From assembly GCA_030672485.1 (NCBI GenBank), contig DAOVGH010000038.1, forward strand, positions 1-8,509: a stretch of DNA of 8,509 nucleotides, written 5' to 3'. Numbering within the stretch: the first letter of the stretch is position 1; each line of letters begins with the position of its first letter. The position numbers were made by a program, and so were the translations under genes. Below, piece after piece: positions 1-5,731 of this stretch. The notes below the pieces were generated by a model. That model was not told the DNA's origin and did no database searches. It saw nothing but the letters and a program-made list of their open reading frames with translations. This DNA is from Desulfobacterales bacterium (GTDB lineage: Bacteria > Desulfobacterota > DSM-4660 > Desulfatiglandales > B25-G16).

Positions 1-423
1 CCCGGAAAGCATCCCGGCCCATTGGCCTGCTCTTTCTTTGAGGACAGGGAAATATCCATATATTTGATCAAAGTCTCTTTTAATAGATGCACGGTCCTTT
101 CTTATATAGGCCCCCATGAGAAGGTTTTCCCTGACACTGAGTTCTTCAAAGACCTCTCTGCCTTCAGGCGCATACGATATACCCTTTCTGACAATCAATT
201 CAGGATCCATGCCATCAATCCTCTTACCCATGAATTCTATGGTTCCCTTGTCCGGCTGACCCTCGATCAAACCCATAGCTGTCTTTAATATAGTTGATTT
301 TCCTGCACCATTACTTCCAAGGATGGCGGTTATGGTTCCCTTTTCCACAGTGAGCGATATACCCCGCAAGGCATAGATCAGGCCATAGAGGGTCTCAATA
401 TTTTTGATTTCAAGAAGCGGCAT
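1..423 (-). CDS. livF: LivF-type ABC transporter ATP-binding protein (3' end cut by window)
   Basis: Second ATPase subunit of a branched-chain-amino-acid-type (HAAT family) ABC importer; it hydrolyses ATP on the cytoplasmic face to drive uptake through LivH/LivM. I translated the minus strand from the ATG at 423-421: 141 residues without a stop. The N-terminus reads MPLLEIKNIETLYG. The Walker A motif GSNGAGKST is at residues 36-44, and a Q-loop-region segment YAPEGREVF, close to the LivF hallmark YVPEGR, is at 84-92. The window ends within the signature motif (MLSG, residues 138-141), so Walker B and the H-loop lie outside; full family length is about 235 residues. The start overlaps the livG stop by 14 nt, implying translational coupling, and a purine-rich stretch (AGGAGAGG) inside the livG 3' end can serve as ribosome binding site. 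Assignment as LivF rather than LivG rests on the PEGR motif, the short N-terminus and the gene order. The transported substrate cannot be read from the sequence. Confidence 0.93.
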   Translation of the reverse strand, partial: MPLLEIKNIETLYGLIYALRGISLTVEKGTITAILGSNGAGKSTILKTAMGLIEGQPDKGTIEFMGKRIDGMDPELIVRKGISYAPEGREVFEELSVRENLLMGAYIRKDRASIKRDFDQIYGYFPVLKERAGQWAGMLSG

Positions 424-1207
424 CAGCAAGCTCTTCCTCTCCTAGATACGCCTTCAGAACCTCGGGATTGTTCTGAACCTCTTCCGGAATTCCTTCAACT
501 ATTGGTCTTCCAAAGTTTATGGCCAACACCCTGTCCGATATATCCCTAACCACCTTCATGTTGTGTTCGATCAACAAGATCGTGATGCCAAGTTCATCCT
601 GTATGTCCCTTATCCAGAAGGTCAGCTCTTGCTGCTCTTCGGAATTCATGCCAGCAGAGGGCTCGTCAAGCAGAAGGAGCTCAGGCTCCAGCGCCAGGGC
701 CCTGCCAAGTTCTATCAATTTCTGGGTACCATAGGGGAGGCGTCCCACAAATTGATTTCTGGCCGACTGGAGATCAAGCAGGTCAATGATGTGCTCCACC
801 TGCTCCCGGTGCCTTATCTCCTCCTGAGCCGCCTTAGAGCCTCTCCGGAAAAAGGTAGATCCGCTCAAAACCCCTGTGTTAATATGGATATGCCTGCCCA
901 GCATCAAATTCTCCATTGTTGTCATCTTGGAAAAAAGTTCAATATTCTGAAAGGTGCGGGCAATCCCCTTTCTGGCGATCTTGTGGGGCTTTAAACCTGT
1001 TATCTCTTCACCCTTAAAGATTATGCGCCCACTGTCTGGTTTGTAAAGACCATTGATACAGTTAAATATGGTGGTCTTTCCAGCACCATTGGGGCCGATG
1101 ATGGAAAAGATGGATTTCCTGTTAATCTTGAAGGAAACCTTATCAAGGGCCTTCAGGCCACCAAAGGAGATTGTTAGGTTATCAACGCTAAGGAAATCCC
1201 AATCCAT
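410..1207 (-). CDS. livG: LivG-type ABC transporter ATP-binding protein
   Basis: First ATPase subunit of the HAAT-family importer; pairs with LivF on the cytoplasmic side of the LivH/LivM permease. It is a complete 265-residue protein, normal for LivG (about 255-260). Visible motifs: Walker A GPNGAGKTT at 38-46, Q-loop FQN at 86-88, the degenerate signature LPYGTQK at 157-163 (LivG proteins usually have LPYGxQ rather than LSGGQ), Walker B LLLLDEPSAGMN at 177-188, and H-loop His215 in IEHNMKVV. The segment GIARTFQNIELF (81-92) and the LivG-specific insertion between the Q-loop and signature (about 103-133) are both typical. Five nucleotides separate it from the livH stop; its ribosome binding site (AGAAGGG) lies in the last codons of livH. 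It overlaps livF by 14 nt. Family assignment is secure; substrate specificity is not determinable here. Confidence 0.96.
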   Translation of the reverse strand: MDWDFLSVDNLTISFGGLKALDKVSFKINRKSIFSIIGPNGAGKTTIFNCINGLYKPDSGRIIFKGEEITGLKPHKIARKGIARTFQNIELFSKMTTMENLMLGRHIHINTGVLSGSTFFRRGSKAAQEEIRHREQVEHIIDLLDLQSARNQFVGRLPYGTQKLIELGRALALEPELLLLDEPSAGMNSEEQQELTFWIRDIQDELGITILLIEHNMKVVRDISDRVLAINFGRPIVEGIPEEVQNNPEVLKAYLGEEELADAAS

Positions 1208-1212
1208 CTTGC

Positions 1213-2085
1213 TTAAACCCTTCTGACATAGTGTCTGGCAAAAAGGCCGCTCGGTTTAAAACACAGTACCAGCACAATAGTCATGAATGCGACAACCGAT
1301 TTGAATTCAATGGAGACATAGCCGCCGAAAAGATTTTCGATGATCCCCAACATATATCCCCCGAGCGCGGCCCCAACCAATGAAGTCATGCCCCCAAGGA
1401 CCGCTGAAGCAAAGCCTTTCAAGAGTGGTTCAAGCATCAGGTTTGGATCCAGAGTGGCAATAGGGGCCAGTAATATACCAGCCACACACCCTATCACGGA
1501 GCTCAGTGCCCAGGTGATGGATAGTATCCTGTTGGTGCGAATTCCGTTAATCCGGGCAGCCACGGCGTTCTGCTGAGTGGCCTTCATGGCAATTCCCACC
1601 TTGGTATATTTGAAAAAGAGGAAAAGGACGAACATCAATATGAGCGTAATGAGAAGGGTGGCAATATTCAGATAACTGATCACTGCGGAGCCAAGATTGA
1701 CTATGTCAAAATCAGATACCGGAAAACGGAGATCTCTTTGATCGGCACCCCATTTCCAGCCTGCCAAACCATAAAGGACCATCTCAAAGCCCAAGGTGAT
1801 GAGAATGAGGTTCAGGGTGTTTGGGTCCTTTGCCCTTCTCAGAAAGACAAATTCTAAGAATACCCCCAGGGCGGCGGCAAAGATGAGAGCCCCGATGAAG
1901 GAGATCGCAAAGGAATAACCGTAGGATTCTAGCAGGGCATAGGCCACAAAGGTCGAGATCATCGCCATTTCTCCCTGGCCGAAGTTGGGCACCTCTGAGG
2001 TCTTGTAGATGATCACCATGGCAATGGCAATGAGGGCATATAAGCTTCCAAAGGAAAGACCACTGATGAGGAGTTGGAGAAACAT
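1213..2085 (-). CDS. livH: LivH-type ABC transporter permease
   Basis: Inner-membrane permease subunit of the HAAT importer; forms the translocation channel with LivM. It has 290 residues, the usual LivH length (about 290-308), and is strongly hydrophobic with roughly eight membrane segments. Family features: an N-terminal segment GSLYALIAIAMVIIYKTS (13-30) followed by the conserved NFGQGEMAM (34-42), a cytoplasmic coupling loop GIAMKATQQNAVAARINGI (164-182) equivalent to the EAA loop that docks on the ATPases, and the glycine-rich AVLGGMTSLVGAALGGYMLG (228-247). A good ribosome binding site (AAGAGGT, plus-strand 2093-2099) supports the ATG at 2085. It is preceded by 356 bp of non-coding DNA after livM, unlike its tight junction with livG, so livHGF might be expressed partly independently of livM. 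UrtB (urea) is a related alternative, but that family is normally longer. Confidence 0.95.
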   Translation of the reverse strand: MFLQLLISGLSFGSLYALIAIAMVIIYKTSEVPNFGQGEMAMISTFVAYALLESYGYSFAISFIGALIFAAALGVFLEFVFLRRAKDPNTLNLILITLGFEMVLYGLAGWKWGADQRDLRFPVSDFDIVNLGSAVISYLNIATLLITLILMFVLFLFFKYTKVGIAMKATQQNAVAARINGIRTNRILSITWALSSVIGCVAGILLAPIATLDPNLMLEPLLKGFASAVLGGMTSLVGAALGGYMLGIIENLFGGYVSIEFKSVVAFMTIVLVLCFKPSGLFARHYVRRV

Positions 2086-2138
2086 GAGGGTACCTCTTAT
2101 AAAATCAAGTTAGTTCGCTTCACCCCGATTACAGTTTT

Positions 2139-2278
2139 GGAGCACTGGAGTGTTGGGTGAACCTGTCCTCCTTCACCTTGTTCAGGGCAAGTTCACAAAG
2201 TGAAGGGGAGGAATAGAGAAATAATTTCTTAGCGCTTTTCCTACCCACTACTCCATTACTCCAGCACTCCATCATTCC
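2139..2278. repeat. Inward-facing degenerate 8-bp tandem arrays around an internal stem
   Basis: Seen directly: on the plus strand, units GGAGCACT (2139-2146) and GGAGTGTT (2147-2154) are followed by GGGTGAAC. On the minus strand, read from 2278 downward, units GGAATGAT, GGAGTGCT, GGAGTAAT and GGAGTAGT are followed by GGGTAGGA (2246-2239). Both arrays therefore share a unit close to GGAGTNNT and both end at a GGGT boundary facing inward. The core contains an interrupted stem, CCTCCTTCAC (2167-2176) against GTGAAGGGGAGG (2200-2211), with CTTG/CAAG (2177-2180, 2188-2191) inside it. The arrangement is MITE- or REP-like. No transposase or target-site duplication was identified, so mobility is unproven. 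Confidence 0.65.
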
Positions 2279-2279
2279 A

Positions 2280-2371
2280 TGCCCGCCCGCTTCCGAGTTC
2301 CGCCCCGTCCCGGGATCTCGGGAGAATTCGGTAACTCGCCTGAGTCCCGCAGAGCGGGACGATGGCGGGCA
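2280..2371. repeat. GC-rich nested palindromic element
   Basis: A 92-bp block with layered dyad symmetry. The outer arms TGCCCGCC (2280-2287) and GGCGGGCA (2364-2371) are perfectly complementary. Middle arms CGAGTTCCG (2294-2302) and CGGTAACTCG (2329-2338) pair with one extra base. The inner arms TCCCG/CGGGA are at 2308-2312 and 2319-2323. A side hairpin GTCCCGC/GCGGGAC (2344-2350, 2354-2360) has a 3-nt loop. By eye it is richer in G+C than the surrounding genes. Such elements can stabilise, process or attenuate operon mRNA; which applies here is unknown. There is no U-tract to make it a convincing terminator for the leftward transcript. Confidence 0.65.
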
Positions 2372-2441
2372 GGTGAGTGGCGTAAACCGATTGCCACCAA
2401 AAGATCTTTGCAATAAGTTGTAGATTTTCCGAGACATCCAT

Positions 2442-3512
2442 TTAGAACGGCCAGGTCTTCCAGTAGATCTTGGTCCTAATCCAGAAACCATATAGGCCAA
2501 GTGGCTCAAATACCACGATCAGGATAATAATCAGGCCGAGAACAATACTTGAGATATTGGGAAGGCCGATCACGCTCATCCACCTGTCTGAAAACGCTGA
2601 GAGAATACTCCCGAGATAGGGGAGTTCCTGGACTTTATCCAGTCTCAGAATGAGCCATGTCATGACAACCCCACCCATAATTGAACCAAAGATGGAACCC
2701 AATCCCCCTACAATCACAAATGCAAGGAAGTAGATGGAAAGGACAAAGCTAAAGGAGCTTGGGTTTATGAAGCCAATCAGAATGGCGTACAGTCCACCGG
2801 CAATACCGGTATAAAAGGCACTGATGGCAAAGGCCAGGGTTTTGTAGTAGACCAGGTTTACGCCCATGGTCTCGGCCGCGATGTCGCTATCCCGGATTGC
2901 AATAAAGGCCCTCCCCACCTTTGTTTTCATGAGGTTTCGGGCCGCCATGGTCAGAACAAATGCAATAGGGAGGATCAAAAAGTACAGCTCTCTGTCGCTC
3001 TCCAGGAGGTAAGCGCCGTCGGAAAAGAGTAGACCTTGCAGGGTAGGACTCGGGACCTCAAGGCCCATCCTCCCACCAAAGATCTGCCAGCGCCCAATCA
3101 CCTGAGTAATGGCCATGCCGAATGCCAAGGTAGCAATGGCGAGATAGGGTCCTTTCAACCTTAGAGCGGGTAAGCCTAAGAGAAAACCGAAAAAGGCTGC
3201 AATGATGGCCGCCAGCAACAGGGCCAGGAGAAAGGGAAGATGCAGGTTGGTCACGGAAAGGACGGTGAAATAGGAACCAATGGCAAAAAAACCGGCATGT
3301 CCCAGGGATATCTGTCCTGTATAGCCGACAAGTATATTCAATCCGACGGCGACAATGACATTGATGGCCATATAGTTGGCTATGTAAACGTAATAGCTAG
3401 GAACCAGGAAGGGAAGGATGATCAGAGAGGCAATGAGCATCAGGAACCAGAACCAAAGTGCCTTGCTGTCGAGGAGTTGAATGTCCTCGTAATAATCCCT
3501 CCTCATGTCCAT
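2442..3512 (-). CDS. livM: LivM-type ABC transporter permease
   Basis: Second inner-membrane permease of the HAAT importer, partner of LivH. It has 356 residues, within the LivM range, and a charged cytoplasmic N-terminus (about 1-18) followed by multiple hydrophobic segments. Family motifs: LNILVGYTGQISLGHAGFFA (58-77), LRLKGPYLAIATLAFG (117-132), the coupling loop GRAFIAIRDSDIAAETMGV (200-218) and FVIVGGLGSIFGSIMGG in the C-terminal half. The ATG at 3512 is chosen because it gives the longest in-frame protein, with GTAAGAGA upstream as a weak ribosome binding site; the Met at residue 3 is an alternative start. The gene starts 12 nt after the stop of the HD-GYP gene, suggesting co-transcription with it, but is separated from livH by a repeat-filled gap. 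LivM before LivH reverses the common livHMGF order. Confidence 0.95.
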   Translation of the reverse strand: MDMRRDYYEDIQLLDSKALWFWFLMLIASLIILPFLVPSYYVYIANYMAINVIVAVGLNILVGYTGQISLGHAGFFAIGSYFTVLSVTNLHLPFLLALLLAAIIAAFFGFLLGLPALRLKGPYLAIATLAFGMAITQVIGRWQIFGGRMGLEVPSPTLQGLLFSDGAYLLESDRELYFLILPIAFVLTMAARNLMKTKVGRAFIAIRDSDIAAETMGVNLVYYKTLAFAISAFYTGIAGGLYAILIGFINPSSFSFVLSIYFLAFVIVGGLGSIFGSIMGGVVMTWLILRLDKVQELPYLGSILSAFSDRWMSVIGLPNISSIVLGLIIILIVVFEPLGLYGFWIRTKIYWKTWPF

Positions 3513-3524
3513 TGTAAGTTTCTC

Positions 3525-5102
3525 TTACCCGTCCTCTTCTGTTTCGTAAACTCTCTTTTCAATGAAAATCCTGACCAGTTCCTTGTCCAGCCCTCCATTT
3601 TCGGCCTCCTCCCGCAGTATAGCGAGGGATTTCATTGGATCCATACTCTTTTTATATGGCCTGTCCTTTGCTACTAATGCCTCGAAGATATCGGCTACGG
3701 CAATTATCCTTGTCTGGAGGGGAATCTTATCGGCTTTAAGATGTCTTGGATAACCGGAGCCATCGAGCATTTCATGATGTCCAGCGGCAAAAACGGGCAC
3801 CCCTTTTAAGTGTCTGGTAAATGGTATCTTATCGACTATGTTTTCGGTGTGAATCACATGTGATCGGATTTCCTCTATCTCACCTTTTGTCAGGTTACCT
3901 CTTCGTATAGAGAGATTTTCAAATTCAGAATCAGTTAAATACGTTCTTTTTTGCCCGTCAAGATCTGTATACTCCCTCTGGTGAATTTCCTCTAGATGCT
4001 TAAGCCCTGATTCGGATAGAACAACGCTCGCATTAACCTTCTTGATAAAGGTTAAGCCCTCATCAATTTGGTTTATCCGGCCCTTTAGTTCCCCATCCAA
4101 TTGTCTTATTTTTTCTGAGTTTTCTCCCTCACTTCGAAATAGGGCCAGCGTCTTTTTCTGGGTTTCGCTAATCGCTGAGGCCTTGATGTATTCGAAGCGA
4201 TTGGTCAGGGCTTCCATCTCGGCGTCTGACAGGCGGCTCCTTTTATCAAGTACCCCTTCCTTGACACCGATCTTACCTATGTCGTGAAGCCAGGCGGCAT
4301 AATTTAGCTCCTCAAGTTGATCGGCGCTAAGAGAGATATGGGCGTAGGGACCATCGTGTGTATGGTTAAGGGCCCTGGCTAAGGCCATAGTATACTTCGC
4401 TACTATCCTGGAATGTCCGGCTGTAAAGGGGCTCCTGGCATCTATGGCCGAAACTGAATACTGAATAAGGGCCTCAAAAACAGTCTTTATCTCCTTTATG
4501 AGCTGCGCATTCTTTATGGCCACAGCTGCCTGTGAGGCCAGAGATGAAATGGGAGGTTCTATGCTGGTGTCAAAGGAGACAACTTTTCCTTGGCTATCGG
4601 TTGAGTTTATGAGTTGAAGAACGCCAATTATGTTACCCTCTGTGTCCTTCATTACCACCAAAAGCATTGATTTGGTTCTGTATTTGTTTCTTTTATCAAA
4701 GTCTCGGTTAAACCCATAATCGGCCTTGGGGGGTAGATCATAAGCATCTGGAATATTGAGGGTTTGACCAGTGATGGCTACATATCCAGCGATACTATTC
4801 TTGGTGAGAGGGATGGAATATGGTTTAAATGTTTCCGGTTTCAGATCAGCTCTTTTTTCTAAGGTATCATTCTGGGCGACCTCAAAATGTAGACAATTGT
4901 TATCCTGATCTGCAAGGTAGAGGCTGCCGGCATCGGCGTTGGTAAAATGGCGGGCCTCCTTTACAATCAATTCCAGTAAACGGCTCAAATTTGTTTCGCT
5001 TGATAAGGCGATCCCGATTCTATTCAGGGCCTCAAGCCTTTCTCTAACATCTTGATAATGATACATGGCAGCTTTTCTTACCAAAGGGCTGGTAATTTTC
5101 AT
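3525..5102 (-). CDS. GAF/HD-GYP domain protein, probable cyclic-di-GMP phosphodiesterase with a long insertion in the HD-GYP domain
   Basis: Predicted cytoplasmic signalling enzyme of 525 residues with no membrane segment visible. A GAF sensor domain spans about 25-200 (SLYLADQDNN near 60-69, GVLQLINS at 160-167) and is joined by a helix to an HD-GYP domain from about 205. Catalytic features: GHSRIV at 229-234, HD pair His273-Asp274 in WLHDIGKIG, His415 and His418 in RSHVIHT, His442-His443-Glu444 followed by DGSGYP (447-452), and VADIFEAL with Asp471 plus DRPYKK (480-485). These residues match metal and substrate ligands of HD-GYP enzymes that hydrolyse c-di-GMP to pGpG or GMP. Odd point: about 115 extra residues, partly charged and helical, separate HDIGK from the next conserved His, where typical domains have about 27. 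The start is uncertain: ATG 5102 has AAGGG only a few bases upstream, and Met13 (5066) is possible. Its position as first gene before livM suggests coordinated expression with the transporter; a direct functional link is inference. Confidence 0.88.
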   Translation of the reverse strand: MKITSPLVRKAAMYHYQDVRERLEALNRIGIALSSETNLSRLLELIVKEARHFTNADAGSLYLADQDNNCLHFEVAQNDTLEKRADLKPETFKPYSIPLTKNSIAGYVAITGQTLNIPDAYDLPPKADYGFNRDFDKRNKYRTKSMLLVVMKDTEGNIIGVLQLINSTDSQGKVVSFDTSIEPPISSLASQAAVAIKNAQLIKEIKTVFEALIQYSVSAIDARSPFTAGHSRIVAKYTMALARALNHTHDGPYAHISLSADQLEELNYAAWLHDIGKIGVKEGVLDKRSRLSDAEMEALTNRFEYIKASAISETQKKTLALFRSEGENSEKIRQLDGELKGRINQIDEGLTFIKKVNASVVLSESGLKHLEEIHQREYTDLDGQKRTYLTDSEFENLSIRRGNLTKGEIEEIRSHVIHTENIVDKIPFTRHLKGVPVFAAGHHEMLDGSGYPRHLKADKIPLQTRIIAVADIFEALVAKDRPYKKSMDPMKSLAILREEAENGGLDKELVRIFIEKRVYETEEDG

Positions 5103-5111
5103 TAACCCTTG

Positions 5112-5140
5112 AACATATAAAACTTTGAATAACTTTTCAA
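5112..5140 (-). promoter_or_regulatory. Candidate promoter for the HD-GYP/liv transcript
   Basis: On the minus strand TTGAAA (5140-5135) and TATGTT (5117-5112) are separated by 17 bp, a plausible sigma-70 type pair (5/6 and 4/6 matches to consensus). The start of transcription would fall only a few bases before the ATG at 5102, which would favour the downstream Met13 start or make the promoter assignment wrong. Weak evidence. Confidence 0.3.
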
Positions 5141-5157
5141 GTCCAATTATCTCTTTT

Positions 5158-5175
5158 CCCTTGACATATCAAGGG
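5158..5175. promoter_or_regulatory. 18-bp perfect inverted repeat, probable operator between divergent transcripts
   Basis: CCCTTGA (5158-5164) and TCAAGGG (5169-5175) are exact reverse complements around the 4-bp centre CATA. The left half-site recurs at 5106-5112 (CCCTTGA followed by ACATAT), next to the start of the divergent HD-GYP gene. The site sits 21 bp upstream of the ahbB start, in the only promoter space for ahbB-hemL. It is well placed to repress or activate in either direction. The spacing does not fit the FNR consensus, which has six rather than four bases between TTGA and TCAA. The regulator is not identifiable. Confidence 0.5.
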
Positions 5176-5183
5176 CCATTGGA

Positions 5184-5190
5184 TAGGGGG
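5184..5190 (+). promoter_or_regulatory. Ribosome binding site fixing the ahbB start
   Basis: TAGGGGG lies 6 nt upstream of the ATG at 5197. The in-frame ATG at 5125, which would add 24 residues, would place the 18-bp inverted repeat inside the coding sequence and adds residues with no resemblance to the family N-terminus. ATG 5197 gives the typical MLDDVERRII start. Confidence 0.7.
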
Positions 5191-5196
5191 ATATAC

Positions 5197-5661
5197 ATGC
5201 TTGATGATGTTGAAAGGAGAATTATTCACCACCTCCAGGGCGATCTTCCCTTAACATCCAGACCTTTTGCTGTTATAGCAAGCAGGGTTGGGATAAGCGA
5301 GGAAGAACTGCTTGAGAGGATCAGATTGCAAAAAGAGAGGGGTGTACTCAGACGCTTCGGGGCGAACCTTGATCCTCAATTGGCTGGCTTTAGGGCAAAT
5401 GCCATGGTTGCCTGGCGTGTACCTGCAGATAAAGTGGACGAAATAGGTCCTTTAATGGCGACTTTCAGAGAGGTTAGCCATTGCTACCAGCGGAGAGTCC
5501 ATGGGAAATGGAAATATAATCTCTTTACCGTGATCCATGGGAAAAACAAAAAGGATTGCCAGGGCATTGTCAAAAGAATTGCGGAGAATACGGGCATAAG
5601 AGATTATGTCCTTCTTTTGACCCTTAAGGAGTATAAGAAGACTAGTCCTGAGTATTTTTGA
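5197..5661 (+). CDS. ahbB: Siroheme decarboxylase subunit, AhbB type (Lrp/AsnC-like fold)
   Basis: Predicted subunit of siroheme decarboxylase, which removes the acetate carboxyls at C12 and C18 of siroheme to give 12,18-didecarboxysiroheme in the alternative heme pathway of sulfate reducers and archaea. The 154-residue protein starts with an AsnC-like winged-helix segment: MLDDVERRIIHHLQGDLPL (1-19), then SRPFAVIASRVGISEEEL (21-38) and GVLRRFGANLDPQLAGF (49-65). A RAM-like ferredoxin-fold half follows with ANAMVAWRVP (67-76), VSHCYQRR (93-100) and WKYNLFTVIHG (105-115). The SHCY and W-YNL-IHG signatures separate AhbB/NirL/NirH-type proteins from true Lrp regulators and from AhbA. Heme d1 proteins NirDLGH are close relatives. 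It lies 70 bp before hemL on the same strand, a tetrapyrrole context that supports the call. The usual partner ahbA is not in the window. A transcription regulator role is the main alternative but less likely. Confidence 0.85.
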   Translation: MLDDVERRIIHHLQGDLPLTSRPFAVIASRVGISEEELLERIRLQKERGVLRRFGANLDPQLAGFRANAMVAWRVPADKVDEIGPLMATFREVSHCYQRRVHGKWKYNLFTVIHGKNKKDCQGIVKRIAENTGIRDYVLLLTLKEYKKTSPEYF

Positions 5662-5731
5662 TGTTCGGCTCATCTCAGATGGCACGCTGGCGCAGGCGGA
5701 ACCGAGCCTCTTTTATGATAGGATAATTTAT

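Larger units (their letters stand above)
2086..2441. other. 356-bp non-coding gap inside the liv operon, filled by repeats
   Basis: No credible gene lies here. Reading frames that cross it (for example minus 2129-2509 and 2256-2441) encode low-complexity sequence without family resemblance and one overlaps livM out of frame. The DNA is instead built from two adjacent structured blocks: an inward-facing array of 8-bp units (2139-2278) and a GC-rich nested dyad (2280-2371), followed by a short stem GTGGC/GCCAC (2377-2381 with 2393-2397). The same-strand liv genes on both sides make this an insertion into, or a decayed spacer of, an operon that is otherwise compact. Confidence 0.8.

Noticed and set aside
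563..994. 143-residue plus-strand frame opposite livG
   Set aside because: It is antisense to a well-supported ATPase with intact motifs; a shadow of its codon composition.
2256..2441. 61-residue minus-strand open frame in the liv gap
   Set aside because: It lies over the palindromic block, has no supporting ribosome binding site and no recognisable protein features.
2129..2509. 126-residue minus-strand open frame across the livM 3' end and the liv gap
   Set aside because: It overlaps livM out of frame, its peptide is dominated by translated repeat sequence, and nothing resembles a known family.
5158..5175. FNR/CRP-type site
   Set aside because: TTGA and TCAA are separated by four bases here, while the FNR consensus needs six.
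5161..5190. TTGACA as a -35 box for ahbB
   Set aside because: No acceptable -10 hexamer lies 16-18 bp downstream (the region is TAGGGGG), and the hexamer is part of the inverted repeat.
5197..5661. Lrp/AsnC transcription regulator
   Set aside because: The HTH-like N-terminus fits, but the SHCY and W-YNL-IHG segments and the hemL neighbour fit siroheme decarboxylase better.
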